Assembly: GCA_025964685.1 (NCBI GenBank)
Contig: JAOPYG010000346.1
Span: 1 to 45,042 of the forward strand
DNA from: Actinoallomurus sp.
GTDB lineage: Bacteria > Actinomycetota > Actinomycetes > Streptosporangiales > Streptosporangiaceae
Reading direction: 5' to 3'
Length of the DNA: 45,042 nucleotides
A program made the translations under genes and the position numbers. Below the pieces are notes generated by a model, which saw only the letters and a program-made list of their open reading frames with translations, had not been told where the DNA came from and did no database searches. This document shows positions 7,872 through 17,028 of the stretch, one piece after another. The first letter of the stretch is position 1, and every line of letters begins with the position of its first letter.

Positions 7872-8378
7872 ATGCCCCACTTTCCGCGTGCCGGCCGCGG
7901 TTACGACCGCGACGAGGTGGACGCGTTCGTCGCCCGTATCGAGGGCACGCTCGGCCGTGCTCCGCTGTACGCGCCGCCCGTGACCGCGGACGGGGTGACC
8001 ACCGTACGGTTCCGGCGGACGCTGCGCGGATACCAGATGAATGCCGTGGACGAGGCGCTCGATGGCTACATCCACGAGCTGGAGGACAAGGACGGCGCCA
8101 CCCGCATGCGCTCCGGCGAGGTGGACCGGCTCGTCGGCCTGGTGCGCAACGTACGTTTCGGCACGACGCGGCTCAAGGTCGGGTACGACGAGCGGGAGGT
8201 CGACGCCTTCCTCGACGGGACGATCACCGCGCTGCGGGAGAACCGCGCACGTGCCTCTCAGGTCAAGAACGCGGTGTTCGCCACGAGCCGGATACGCCCC
8301 GGCTACCGCCAGCCCGACGTGGACGCCTTTCTGGAACGGCTCGCCTCAGAGATCGCACGCCTGCGATCACGCCGCTGA
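7872..8378 (+). CDS. Small protein made of four DivIVA-type motifs
   Basis: 168 residues. The membrane-binding motif of DivIVA/Wag31 (GYDxxEVDxFL) appears four times: GYDRDEVDAF at 10, GYQMNAVDEAL at 53, GYDEREVDAFL at 104 and GYRQPDVDAFL at 144. Normal DivIVA proteins have this motif once, followed by a long coiled coil; here there is almost no coiled coil and the motif is repeated instead. Repeats 1, 3 and 4 keep the V-D-A-F core, repeat 2 is degenerate. A role at the membrane or cell pole is inferred from the motif. The ATG at 7872 has no strong Shine-Dalgarno. Confidence 0.75.
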   Translation: MPHFPRAGRGYDRDEVDAFVARIEGTLGRAPLYAPPVTADGVTTVRFRRTLRGYQMNAVDEALDGYIHELEDKDGATRMRSGEVDRLVGLVRNVRFGTTRLKVGYDEREVDAFLDGTITALRENRARASQVKNAVFATSRIRPGYRQPDVDAFLERLASEIARLRSRR

Positions 8379-8679
8379 TCCCGCGAACGGCCCGCCGGAG
8401 GTCGCCACGGTGACCGATGAGCGCGTGGCCGGGTATCCGGATGCGGCGAGCCAGGGCGACGCGCTGGCGGCCCGCCCATCGGCGGGGGCCCGCACGAGAC
8501 GCCCGTCCGCCCATTCCGGTCAGCCCCACACGAGACCGGTCCGTTCGTGCGGGGTGGGTTCCGCTCGAGACCAGATTCCGACGCGACTGGCACCCCGGCG
8601 ACTGGAACGAGCGGCACCGGGAGAAGCGGATCGCGACTGCGCCCGTACCTGCTCCGCGCCGGAGCGCGGCCCGGCGGCG
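8379..8679. other. Intergenic, 301 bases, no feature supported
   Basis: Between the convergent ends of the DivIVA-like gene and rlmN. Several frames are open, but all give arginine- and proline-rich translations with no domain, and none has a convincing start. I see no terminator hairpin with a strong stem and no RNA gene. Confidence 0.5.
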
Positions 8680-9798
8680 CTAGCTGGTCTGCGCCGTAGG
8701 CTCCATCGGAGCCGCCGCGAGCTGCCCGCACGCTCCGTCGATCTCCTGGCCGCGTGTGTCGCGTACGGTGACGGGCACGCCGTGCGCTTCGAGGCGGCGG
8801 ACGAACTCCGTCTGGTCCGAGGGCCGCGAGGCGGTCCACTTCGAGCCGGGCGTGGGGTTGAGCGGGATCAGGTTGACGTGCACGGGATGGCCCTTGATGA
8901 GCCGGCCGAGCAGGTCGGCGCGCCACGCCTGGTCGTTGATGTCGCGGATCAGGGCGTACTCGATGGAGACGCGGCGCCGGGTGCGGTCGGCGTACGCCCA
9001 CGCGGCGTCGAGGACCTCGGCGACCTTCCACCGGGTGTTGATCGGCACGAGCTCGTCGCGGAGTTCGTCGTCGGGGGCGTGCAGTGAGACCGCGAGGCGG
9101 ACCTTGAGGTCCAGGTCGGAGAGGCGGCCGATGGCGGGCACCAGCCCGACCGTGGAGACCGTGATGTTGCGCTGGGAGATGCCGAGGCCGGCCGGGCTCG
9201 GGTCACTGAAGCGGTGGATCGCCCGCAGAACGTTGCTGAAGGACGCCAGGGGCTCGCCCATGCCCATGAAGACGATGTTGCTGATGCGTCCGGGGCCGCC
9301 GGGGACCTGGCCGCGCGCCATGGCACGCGCGCCCGCCACCACCTGCTCGACGATCTCCGCGGTCGACAGGTTGCGGGTGAGGCCGGCCTGGCCGGTCGCG
9401 CAGAAGGGGCAGTTCATGCCACAGCCGGCCTGGGAGGAGACGCACATCGTCACCCGGTCGGGGTAGCGCATCAGCACCGACTCGATGAGTGTGCCGTCGA
9501 ACGCCTTCCACAGTGTCTTGCGGGTCATGCCCTCATCACAGACCTGGTCGCGCACCGACGTCAGCAGTGGCGGCAGCAGCTCGGTCACGAGGCGATCGCG
9601 TACGGCCGCCGGCAGGTCGGTCATGTCGGCGGGATCGTCGGCGAGCCGGCCGAAGTAGTGACGCGACAGCTGGTCGGCACGGAACGGCTTTTCCCCCAAC
9701 TCGGCGACGGCCTCCCGACGTTCGTCGGAGGACAGGTCGGCCAGATGCCGGGGCGGCTTCGCGCGGCGCGGAGCGGCGAAGGTGAGTTGAGCGGACAT
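8680..9798 (-). CDS. rlmN: Dual-specificity RNA methyltransferase RlmN
   Basis: 372 residues from the ATG at 9798 ([10 protein letters not shown]); the frame is open further up but no better start exists. The radical-SAM cluster motif is [13 protein letters not shown] (Cys about 126, 130, 133). The resolving cysteine sits at the very C-terminus in DGACGQLAA, as expected for RlmN. The enzyme methylates C2 of A2503 in 23S rRNA and of A37 in some tRNAs through a methyl-cysteine intermediate, using two SAM and a 4Fe-4S cluster. In actinobacteria it commonly lies close to cdsA and frr, as here. It ends with TAG. Confidence 0.97.
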   Translation of the reverse strand: MSAQLTFAAPRRAKPPRHLADLSSDERREAVAELGEKPFRADQLSRHYFGRLADDPADMTDLPAAVRDRLVTELLPPLLTSVRDQVCDEGMTRKTLWKAFDGTLIESVLMRYPDRVTMCVSSQAGCGMNCPFCATGQAGLTRNLSTAEIVEQVVAGARAMARGQVPGGPGRISNIVFMGMGEPLASFSNVLRAIHRFSDPSPAGLGISQRNITVSTVGLVPAIGRLSDLDLKVRLAVSLHAPDDELRDELVPINTRWKVAEVLDAAWAYADRTRRRVSIEYALIRDINDQAWRADLLGRLIKGHPVHVNLIPLNPTPGSKWTASRPSDQTEFVRRLEAHGVPVTVRDTRGQEIDGACGQLAAAPMEPTAQTS

Positions 9799-9922
9799 GA
9801 CCGTTCCAGTGTCGCAGACGAGTGAGCGAGCTTTGACCGCGCGGCCGCACACCACGGGCCCCGTCTTCACCAAGAGCACGTTTCCCGGCAGGTCGTTACT
9901 CCCCCTCAGACCGTGGAATCAC

Positions 9923-9936
9923 TACAGTCCCTTCCT
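9923..9936 (+). promoter_or_regulatory. -10 box of a probable leaderless transcript
   Basis: TACAGT (9923-9928) stands eight bases before the ATG at 9937 and no Shine-Dalgarno is present. I find no good -35 at standard spacing; the nearest is TTACTC at 9896-9901, 21 bases away. Confidence 0.4.
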
Positions 9937-11118
9937 ATGCCGGTATTGCGTAGAACGCCGCGGGAATCGCAGGTCCTGCTCACCGACACCAGTCCCTACG
10001 GAAGCCGTGTCCTCGACGTCGAGTACGACCACGTCGCGACGGCCGCGTACCTGCGTACGAACGACGGGGACACCGTGGCGGCGACGTGGGTCGCCAACCA
10101 CCAGGAGGCCCCGTACCACGCCGATCTCGCGCGTCTCAACGCCGGACGCGTGCCGGCCATGCCGAGCGGCCGCACGAAGCATCCGAAGGGCCGCCCGCCG
10201 CTCGACACCCGCACGCTCGAGGTCGTGTGGTTCGAGGAGGGCGACGGGGTCGCGCTCATGGAGGCCGGGCAGCCGCTGTGCGTCATCCCCGGCTGGTCGG
10301 AGATGGACCGTGGCGTCCCCGGGTACGCGCGGGAGGCGATCGGCCGGAGCCCGTTCGCGTTCGCCCTGGACGACGAGATCGATGAGCTCGGCCCCCGCAT
10401 CCTGCAGGCGGAGGCGTTCTGGGAGTGGCGGCGCGGCCCCGGCGCGTGGGAGGGCTTTCAGCAGTCGCTGCTCGGGCACCTCCTGAGCCGTCTGGGACCG
10501 GGCGGTTATTACTGGCACGACGTCGGCCGGCAGTCGGGCCGTACGGAGGCCGCACCGCAGCCCGTACCCGCGCCCAGAAGTGCCGCACCAGAGAACCCCG
10601 CACCGGCGCGGCGTGAGCCCCTGGTCGGAGTCTCCGAACGCCCGGCGCGCGGCGACCGCGAGTACAACGTGCTGACCACCGTCGGGATGAGCTGCCAGCG
10701 GATGCCGACGGTCGAGCTGTACGAGGACAACGTCGGCGACCACGCGCGCATCGAGCTGGCGCTCGCCACGAGGCTGCCCAGCGTGCGCGCAGGCAGCATT
10801 TTTCCCTGGCTCGCGCAGTATCCATGGCAGGCCGTCACCTCCTTCGCCCCGGGCGACAATGTGAAGTGGTATCACGAGGCGCGGACATTCCCGCTGGGCC
10901 CGGCGTGGGAAGGCGTGCTGCTGCTGGACGACCCCAATCGCCTCGAAGGCCCCGGCGCGCCCGACCTGACGGCGTTCACCTTCGGCGGCGACCCGGTGCA
11001 GTGGCTGTGGCTCGTGCCCATCACCGAGGACGAGCGGCAGTTCGGCAAGCGGGAGGGCTCGGACGCCCTCATCGAGCGTCTGGCTCGCGAGGGCCGCAGC
11101 TGGGTGGTCGGCGACTGA
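9937..11118 (+). CDS. Suppressor-of-fused (SUFU) domain protein
   Basis: 393 residues from the ATG at 9937. The first 185 residues are an uncharacterised actinobacterial domain with WFEEGDGVALMEAGQPLCV and PFAFALDDEIDELGPRI. A proline- and alanine-rich linker follows at about 205-235. The C-terminal half (YNVLTTVGMSCQRMP, then WHEARTFPLGP and WLVPITEDERQF) matches the SUFU-like domain found in many bacteria. No bacterial function is settled; immunity-type roles in polymorphic toxin systems have been proposed for the family, but no toxin gene is nearby. It ends seven bases from cdsA on the other strand. Confidence 0.75.
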   Translation: MPVLRRTPRESQVLLTDTSPYGSRVLDVEYDHVATAAYLRTNDGDTVAATWVANHQEAPYHADLARLNAGRVPAMPSGRTKHPKGRPPLDTRTLEVVWFEEGDGVALMEAGQPLCVIPGWSEMDRGVPGYAREAIGRSPFAFALDDEIDELGPRILQAEAFWEWRRGPGAWEGFQQSLLGHLLSRLGPGGYYWHDVGRQSGRTEAAPQPVPAPRSAAPENPAPARREPLVGVSERPARGDREYNVLTTVGMSCQRMPTVELYEDNVGDHARIELALATRLPSVRAGSIFPWLAQYPWQAVTSFAPGDNVKWYHEARTFPLGPAWEGVLLLDDPNRLEGPGAPDLTAFTFGGDPVQWLWLVPITEDERQFGKREGSDALIERLAREGRSWVVGD

Positions 11119-11129
11119 CCTTCGGTCAG
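11115..11129. terminator. Compact hairpin holding both convergent stop codons
   Basis: CTGACC (11115-11120) and GGTCAG (11124-11129) form a perfect six-pair stem with a three-base loop TTC. The TGA of the SUFU gene and the TGA of cdsA both lie inside it. It could act on both strands, though the stem is short. Confidence 0.4.
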
Positions 11130-12004
11130 CTCGGCCGGAACACCTCGAGGAGCAGCCAGACCACCGGAACGGTGGCGAGCAGCGAGTCGAGGCGGTCCAT
11201 CACTCCGCCGTGCTCGGGCAGCAGGCTGCCCATGTCCTTGATGCCGAGGTCACGCTTGATCATGGACTCGATGAGGTCGCCGAACGTCGCGGAGCAGACC
11301 GCGGCGACGCCGACGATCACGCCCTGCCACCAGTGGCCGTGAAGCAGCCACGGCAGCAGCACGCCCCCGACGACCATGCAGGTGATCGCCGAACCGGTGA
11401 ACCCCTCCCAGGTCTTCTTCGGGCTGATCGAGGGCGCCAGCTTGTGGTTGCCCAGGAACGATCCGGCGAAGAACCCGCCGATGTCGCTGGCCACGGTGAC
11501 CGCGATGAAGATCAGTACGCGGTCGGCGCCGTCGGGGGCGGCCAGCAGCAGTACGGCGAACCCGGCGAGGAACCAGATGTAGGTCGTAGCGAAGACACCG
11601 GCCGTAGCGTCACGGACGTACCCGTCCTGTCCGCGTGGCAGCCGCCACAGCAGCACCGCGAGGACCGTCAGCCCGAAGCCGGCGACGAGCGCGGTCGCGC
11701 CCCAGAAGTAGGTGCACAGCAGCATCGCCAGGCCACCGGCCATGACCGGCACCCACGGGATCTGGATGCCGCGCGTGGCGAACGCCCGGATGAACTCCCA
11801 CACGGCGACGCCGAGAAAGACGATGACGACGCCGAGAAAGATCTCTTTGACCGTGTAGAGGGACAGGAGCACCACGGCGCCGAGCCCCACACCGACCGCA
11901 GCGGCGATGGGGAGGTTACGGCTGGGTGCGCGCATCTTCTTGCCCGTGTCCGCCTGCTCCTCCGGGATCTCCGGTGCCGGCATGGGGGCCTGTTCGAGTC
12001 CCAC
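11126..12004 (-). CDS. cdsA: Phosphatidate cytidylyltransferase CdsA
   Basis: 292 residues. It converts phosphatidic acid and CTP into CDP-diacylglycerol in the cytoplasmic membrane, the entry to anionic phospholipids. An N-terminal soluble stretch of about 30 residues precedes seven or eight hydrophobic segments. The family signature is clear at the C-terminus: SISPKKTWEGFTG and GDLIESMIKRDLGIKD followed by LLPEHGGVMDRLDSL, with the metal-binding aspartates. The GTG start at 12004 overlaps the last base of the frr stop, so it is the last gene of the rpsB-tsf-pyrH-frr-cdsA series. Confidence 0.97.
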   Translation of the reverse strand: MGLEQAPMPAPEIPEEQADTGKKMRAPSRNLPIAAAVGVGLGAVVLLSLYTVKEIFLGVVIVFLGVAVWEFIRAFATRGIQIPWVPVMAGGLAMLLCTYFWGATALVAGFGLTVLAVLLWRLPRGQDGYVRDATAGVFATTYIWFLAGFAVLLLAAPDGADRVLIFIAVTVASDIGGFFAGSFLGNHKLAPSISPKKTWEGFTGSAITCMVVGGVLLPWLLHGHWWQGVIVGVAAVCSATFGDLIESMIKRDLGIKDMGSLLPEHGGVMDRLDSLLATVPVVWLLLEVFRPS

Positions 12005-12561
12005 TAGACCTCGAGCAGCTCGGCCTTCTTGTGCTCGAGCAACTCGTCGATCTTCGCGACGTGCTGGTGCGTGGAGTCGTCGAGATCCTTCTCCGCGCGG
12101 TGCACCTCGTCCTCGCCCGCGTCGCCGGCTTTGGCGAGCTTGTCCAAGGCGTCCTTGGCGTGACGGCGGATGTTACGGATCGAGACCCGCGCATCCTCCG
12201 CCTTGTGTCCGGCCACCTTGATGAACTCCCTGCGGCGCTCCTCCGACAGGTCGGGGAAGACCACACGAATGATCTTACCGTCATTGCCGGGGTTGACACC
12301 GAGGTCGCTGTCGCGGATCGCCTTTTCGATCGCCGTCAGCGACGAGGCGTCGTACGGCTGGACGATCACCATGCGGGCTTCCGGCAGATGGAAGGACGCG
12401 AGCTGGTTGATGGGCGTCGGCGTTCCGTAGTACTCCGCGGTGATCTTGTTGAACATCGCGGGCGAGACGCGCCCGGTACGGATGCCGGTGAAGTCGTCCT
12501 TGGCGACAGTGACGGCCTTCTCCATCTTCTCCTCGGCCTCGAGGAGGATATCGTCGATCAC
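12004..12561 (-). CDS. frr: Ribosome recycling factor
   Basis: 185 residues, the standard RRF length. It splits post-termination ribosomes with EF-G. Recognisable parts: [17 protein letters not shown] at the start, [27 protein letters not shown] in the second domain and VRNIRR-type [14 protein letters not shown] in the long helical domain. It follows pyrH after a 16-base gap and overlaps cdsA by one base, which fits co-transcription. Confidence 0.98.
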   Translation of the reverse strand: MIDDILLEAEEKMEKAVTVAKDDFTGIRTGRVSPAMFNKITAEYYGTPTPINQLASFHLPEARMVIVQPYDASSLTAIEKAIRDSDLGVNPGNDGKIIRVVFPDLSEERRREFIKVAGHKAEDARVSIRNIRRHAKDALDKLAKAGDAGEDEVHRAEKDLDDSTHQHVAKIDELLEHKKAELLEV

Positions 12562-12577
12562 CTTAGGCTCCTGATTT

Positions 12578-13357
<780 letters not shown>

Positions 13358-13380
13358 TTAGTCTCGTGATCTGCTTGGCC

Positions 13381-14217
13381 TCAGGCCTGTCCGACCTTGA
13401 ACCGGGCAAAGCGCTTGACGCTGACCCCGGACTCCTGGAGGACCTTCGCGATCGTCTTCTTCGGGTCCTTCACGAACGGCTGCTCGAGCAGGACGAAATC
13501 CTTGAAGTAGGACCGTACGCGACCCTCGACGATCTTCGGAATCGCCTGCTCGGGCTTGCCCTCATCACGCGTGATCTGTTCCGCGAGAGCCCGCTCCTTG
13601 GCGACGACGTCAGCCGGCACGTCGTCGTTGCTGAGGTACTTCGGCGCCATCGCGGCGACCTGCTGCGCGATGTCCTTGGCGACCTCGGGGTTCTCGGTGT
13701 CCAGCTCGACCAGCACACCGGTGGTCGGCGGCAGGGACGGGTCGGACTTGTGAAGGTAGCTGGCCACGTAACCGCCCGTGAAGTGGGCGAAACGACGCAG
13801 CTCGACCTTCTCACCGATCTTGGCGCTGTTGTTGTCGATCAGCTGCTGAACGGTCGTACCCGGCTCGATCTCCGAGCCGAGCAGTGCCGGCACGTCCGCG
13901 GCGTCACTGTTCGCGGCGAACTCGGCGATACGGTCGGCCAGCGCGATGAACTGCTCGTTCTTCGCGACGAAGTCGGTCTCGCAGTTCAGCTCGATCAGTG
14001 TGCCGTCGCCTGAGCCCTTGAAGTGCTCGGCGACCAGGCCGTTGGCCGCCGTGCGCTCGGCACGCTTGCCAACGTCCTTGGCGCCCTTGAGACGCAGGAG
14101 CTCGACGGCCTTGTCGACGTCGCCCTCCGCGTCCTGGAGGGCGTTCTTACAGGCCATCATTCCGGAGCCGGTGAGCTCCCGTAGCCGCTTGACGTCAGCG
14201 GCGGTGAAGTTCGCCAT
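13381..14217 (-). CDS. tsf: Elongation factor Ts
   Basis: 278 residues, the nucleotide exchange factor for EF-Tu. The N-terminal UBA-like module reads [18 protein letters not shown] with [11 protein letters not shown], then the core with [15 protein letters not shown] and [15 protein letters not shown]. The dimerisation part is present and the C-terminus is [12 protein letters not shown]. It is 44 bases behind rpsB, and the two are probably one message. Confidence 0.98.
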   Translation of the reverse strand: MANFTAADVKRLRELTGSGMMACKNALQDAEGDVDKAVELLRLKGAKDVGKRAERTAANGLVAEHFKGSGDGTLIELNCETDFVAKNEQFIALADRIAEFAANSDAADVPALLGSEIEPGTTVQQLIDNNSAKIGEKVELRRFAHFTGGYVASYLHKSDPSLPPTTGVLVELDTENPEVAKDIAQQVAAMAPKYLSNDDVPADVVAKERALAEQITRDEGKPEQAIPKIVEGRVRSYFKDFVLLEQPFVKDPKKTIAKVLQESGVSVKRFARFKVGQA

Positions 14218-14261
14218 TGTGGTCGTGTCTCTCTCGTCTTCGTCTTCGTCGTACCGGGCCG

Positions 14262-15314
14262 TCAGGCTTCCTGCGCGGGCTGGGGCTCCTCGGCGGCGGC
14301 CTCGGGCGTCGCCTCGGCGGCGGGGGCCTCGGCAGCCTCAGTCGCCTCAGCGGCGGGGGCCTCGGCCGGTGCGGCCTCCGGGGCCTCAGAGGTCTCGGTC
14401 GCCTCGGCCGGTGCGGCCTCGGCCGGTGCGGCCTCAGTCGCCTCGGTCGCCTCGGCCGGTGCGGCTTCGGTCGCCTCGGCCTCGGCGGGTGCGGCCTCGG
14501 GAGCGTCAGTGGCGGCGGCCTCGGGGGCCTCGTCCTTCTTCTCCAGCAGCTCGCGCTCCCACTCTGCGAGCGGCTCCTGGGCACCCGTGGCCGGCTTCTC
14601 GTCACCGGAGGTGGCGGCGCCCGCGCGGGAGATCAGGCCGTCGGCCGCCGCGTCCGCGACGACGCGGGTGAGCAGGCTGACGCTGCGAATGGCGTCGTCG
14701 TTACCCGGGATCGGGTAGTCGACCTCGTCAGGGTCGCAGTTGGTGTCGAGGATCGCGACGACCGGGATGCCCAGCTTGCGCGCCTCGTTGACCGCGATGT
14801 GCTCCTTCTTGGTGTCACAGATCCACACCGCGCTGGGCACGCGCGCCATGTCCCGGATACCGCCGAGGGTGCGCTCGAGCTTGTCCTTCTCACGCTTGCG
14901 CATGAGAAGCTCCTTCTTGGTGAGGCCAGAGCCCGCGACGTCGTCGTAGTCGAGCTCCTCGAGCTCCTTCAGCCGCGTCAGGCGCTTGTGCACCGTGGAG
15001 AAGTTGGTGAGCATGCCACCCAGCCAACGCTGGTTGACGAACGGCATGCCGACGCGCTGCGCCTGCTCCGAGATCGACTCCTGCGCCTGCTTCTTGGTGC
15101 CGACGAACAGGATCGTGCCGCCGTGGGCGACGGTCTCCTTGATGAAGTCGTAGGCGCGGTCGATGTAGGACAGCGACTGCTGCAGGTCAATGATGTAAAT
15201 GCCGTTACGCTCGGTGAAGATGAAGCGCTTCATCTTCGGGTTCCAGCGTCGGGTCTGATGCCCGAAGTGGACGCCGCTCTCGAGCAGTTGCCTCATGGTG
15301 ACGACGGGTGCCAT
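14262..15314 (-). CDS. rpsB: 30S ribosomal protein S2 with long Ala/Glu/Pro-rich tail
   Basis: 350 residues from the ATG at 15314. The frame continues further upstream, but [19 protein letters not shown] is the normal S2 N-terminus. The core (about residues 1-250, with [20 protein letters not shown] and [14 protein letters not shown]) is a typical S2. The last roughly 90 residues are a low-complexity tail of repeating [12 protein letters not shown] units with no homologue in short S2 proteins. It is coded by degenerate repeats at about 14265-14530, with little use of other residues. Such tails occur in several actinobacterial S2 proteins and are probably disordered. Autoregulation by S2 binding in the leader is known elsewhere; the leader here has a perfect inverted repeat. 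Confidence 0.96.
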   Translation of the reverse strand: MAPVVTMRQLLESGVHFGHQTRRWNPKMKRFIFTERNGIYIIDLQQSLSYIDRAYDFIKETVAHGGTILFVGTKKQAQESISEQAQRVGMPFVNQRWLGGMLTNFSTVHKRLTRLKELEELDYDDVAGSGLTKKELLMRKREKDKLERTLGGIRDMARVPSAVWICDTKKEHIAVNEARKLGIPVVAILDTNCDPDEVDYPIPGNDDAIRSVSLLTRVVADAAADGLISRAGAATSGDEKPATGAQEPLAEWERELLEKKDEAPEAAATDAPEAAPAEAEATEAAPAEATEATEAAPAEAAPAEATETSEAPEAAPAEAPAAEATEAAEAPAAEATPEAAAEEPQPAQEA

Positions 15315-15385
15315 GCCCGTGGTTCTCCTGTCTGGCCCATCGCTGAGCCACGTCTCGGTTGTACCTGCGCCCGTGCGTGCCCCTC

Positions 15386-15403
15386 CCGTGACTACTGTCA
15401 CGG
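15386..15403 (-). promoter_or_regulatory. Perfect inverted repeat in the rpsB leader
   Basis: CCGTGAC (15386-15392), four bases, GTCACGG (15397-15403) form a perfect seven-pair stem. It lies about 70 bases upstream of the rpsB start inside the expected untranslated leader. It may be an RNA structure used in S2 feedback control or a DNA operator; the sequence cannot tell which. Confidence 0.4.
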
Positions 15404-15475
15404 ACCGAGAGGGTCGCCCCACCGTCATGCCGATGGCCGGCGGGCGCGTGAATTCGGTCATGCGACCGTTCAGTC

Positions 15476-15506
15476 AGTGTACCGGCGACGGGGGCCTGCC
15501 GTGGAA
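15476..15506 (-). promoter_or_regulatory. Candidate rpsB-tsf promoter
   Basis: On the minus strand a -10 TACACT (15481 to 15476) follows a -35 TTCCAC (15506 to 15501) after 19 bases. This would give a leader of about 155 bases that includes the inverted repeat at 15386-15403. Spacing is one or two bases long, so confidence is limited. Confidence 0.35.
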
Positions 15507-15528
15507 TCAGCACGATTCATCCCGGGAG

Positions 15529-15537
15529 TTGTCCACA
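15529..15537 (+). other. DnaA-box-like 9-mer
   Basis: TTGTCCACA, the form of DnaA box preferred in high-GC actinomycetes, lies between rpsB and the M23 gene. A second box of the E. coli form is 1.06 kb away at 16599-16607. Confidence 0.4.
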
Positions 15538-15589
15538 TCCGTGCCGGCGTCTGGTGGTGTGGAGTGGGGTCGGCGCATGCTTTGGTGGC

Positions 15590-16225
15590 ATGTGGAGTGG
15601 AGTGCTGCTGGTGGTCGCGGCCCTGATCCGGGTGCCTGCCGGGGATGGCGAGGCGGCCTGGCAGTGGCCGTTGCGCCCGCCACCGGAGGTGTTACGCCCC
15701 TTCGACCCTCCGGCCCATCCGTGGGAGCCCGGCCACCGCGGAGTGGACCTGCCCGCCCGCCCGGGCCAGCCGGTGTACGCCGCGGGCGCCGGCCGCGTCG
15801 GCTACGCCCGAGACCTGGCCGGCCGCGGTGTCGTCACGGTGATCCACGGCGGATTCCGCACGACCTATCTGCCGGTACGCCCGTCGGTCCGCTCCGGCCA
15901 GCGCGTGACCGCGGGCACACGGATCGGCGTCGTCGAGAACATCCTGGGCCACTGCGGCCAGACCACCTGCCTGCACTGGGGCCTACGGCAAGGCGTCACC
16001 TACCTGGACCCACTGTTACTGCTCGGCCGCGCCCCCGTACGCCTCCTCCCGTGGTGGAACCACCACGCAACGGCCGGAACGGACACGTCCACCCCTGCGT
16101 GGCCAGAGAGCACCGCGGACCGTACGCGGAGGTCCACCCAAACCCGGCCCACCGACACCACGGACCCTGCGGGGACATCCACCCGGACCTGGCCCACCGA
16201 CACGTCCACCCCATCGGGGCCCTGA
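15590..16225 (+). CDS. Exported M23/LytM-like peptidase with altered HxH motif
   Basis: 211 residues from the ATG at 15590, chosen because it begins directly with a hydrophobic export segment (VLLVVAALIRV); an in-frame upstream start at 15554 is possible. The LytM core is residues 25-145: zinc ligands His49 and Asp53 in HRGVD, a VIHGGFRTTYLPV strand, and the last zinc ligand His129. The usual catalytic HxH is CLH here, with Cys127 in place of the first histidine and Cys122 nearby (GHCGQTTCLHW). The fold is kept and a zinc site is possible, but normal lytic activity is doubtful. The C-terminal 45 residues are three tandem 15-residue Thr/Pro units. Divergent from rpsB. Confidence 0.85.
   Translation: MWSGVLLVVAALIRVPAGDGEAAWQWPLRPPPEVLRPFDPPAHPWEPGHRGVDLPARPGQPVYAAGAGRVGYARDLAGRGVVTVIHGGFRTTYLPVRPSVRSGQRVTAGTRIGVVENILGHCGQTTCLHWGLRQGVTYLDPLLLLGRAPVRLLPWWNHHATAGTDTSTPAWPESTADRTRRSTQTRPTDTTDPAGTSTRTWPTDTSTPSGP
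16088..16222 (+). repeat. Three tandem 45-base repeats at the 3' end of the M23 gene
   Basis: Units begin at 16088, 16133 and 16178, each with TCCACCC; units two and three agree at 23 of their first 26 bases. They encode the 15-residue units starting STPAWPES, STQTRPTD and STRTWPTD, and the last unit ends at the stop codon. Slippage or local duplication extended the C-terminus in frame. Confidence 0.75.
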
Positions 16226-16671
16226 AACACCATCGGACCCACGAACGCGTTCGTCCTGGCCCTGAACGCAACGGATGGCACTGACGCGGCGGTCCTCCGC
16301 GCCGCTGCCCGCTCCGTACGCAGGAGCCGGATGCCGGCTCGTGCGACGGCTGGAGACCGCCATCTGACGGCCTCATCCGCCTGGCTCTGGTCGGAGACCG
16401 CATGCATCCAGAACCTGAGCCGCGTAGGGCCGACCACTCGCCCGCCCAACGACCCATCGGTGCCCTATGGCCATGAAGAGCCGCGTACCGATCGTTGGCC
16501 ACCCGCAGCCTCAGCACCCGACGTAACTCACCGTCGACCGGGCATTCCGCTCCTCGCTGTGTGGAATGCCGAACCCGCCTCAAGCCGTCAGCGCGAAGTT
16601 ATCCACAGAACGCGATCCCTCTACCACAGACAGTGATCTTCCGGCAGTTTCGATATCGGAGGTGAGGACGC
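16226..16671. other. Intergenic, 446 bases, one DnaA-box-like site
   Basis: Between the M23 gene and yraN. I see no gene with a believable start; open frames give low-complexity or arginine-rich translations. A DnaA box of the E. coli form, TTATCCACA, is at 16599-16607. An AGGTGAGG-type ribosome-binding site for yraN ends about six bases before 16672. Confidence 0.5.
16599..16607 (+). other. DnaA-box-like 9-mer
   Basis: TTATCCACA, the E. coli consensus DnaA box, is 65 bases upstream of yraN. Alone it has little weight in a chromosome this far from oriC markers. Confidence 0.35.
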
Positions 16672-17028
16672 ATGCGCGCGAAAGACGTGCTCGGGCGGCT
16701 GGGAGAGGACGCCGCCGTGAGGCATTTGCTGGAGCTGGGCTGGACGATCATCGAGCGCAACTGGCGTTGCCCGGAAGGTGAGCTGGACATCGTCGCCCAC
16801 GACGGATCCGGGCTGGTGGTCTGCGAGGTCAAGACGCGTTCACGAGCAGACCACGGCACACCCCTCGAGGCGATCACGGCCGCCAAGGCGGCGCGGCTGC
16901 GACGGCTCAGCGTCCGGTGGCTGGACTCACATGGAATCAGAAAGGCCGCCGTGCGCATCGATGTCATCGGCCTCGTGCGGGCCGGGCCGGGACGGTTCGA
17001 CATCGACCACATGAAGGAGGTGTGCTGA
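16672..17028 (+). CDS. yraN: UPF0102 family protein YraN (endonuclease-like fold)
   Basis: 118 residues. It shows the UPF0102 core: GRLGEDAAVRHLLELG, NWRCPEGELDIVAHDG and VVCEVKTRSRADHGTPLEA, which match the E-D-ExK pattern of PD-(D/E)XK nuclease-like folds. No function is proven; a role in DNA processing is suggested by the constant link with yifB and dprA, seen here again. The stop TGA abuts the yifB ATG and the AAGGAGGTG of yifB lies inside its last codons. Confidence 0.95.
   Translation: MRAKDVLGRLGEDAAVRHLLELGWTIIERNWRCPEGELDIVAHDGSGLVVCEVKTRSRADHGTPLEAITAAKAARLRRLSVRWLDSHGIRKAAVRIDVIGLVRAGPGRFDIDHMKEVC

Noticed and set aside
8417..8683. 88-codon plus-strand frame before rlmN
   Set aside because: Arginine-rich, overlaps the end of rlmN, no start signal.
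15295..16284. His-rich alternative frame over the M23 3' repeats
   Set aside because: The repetition comes from the 45-base DNA repeat; the M23 frame has the domain, the export signal and ends on a unit boundary.
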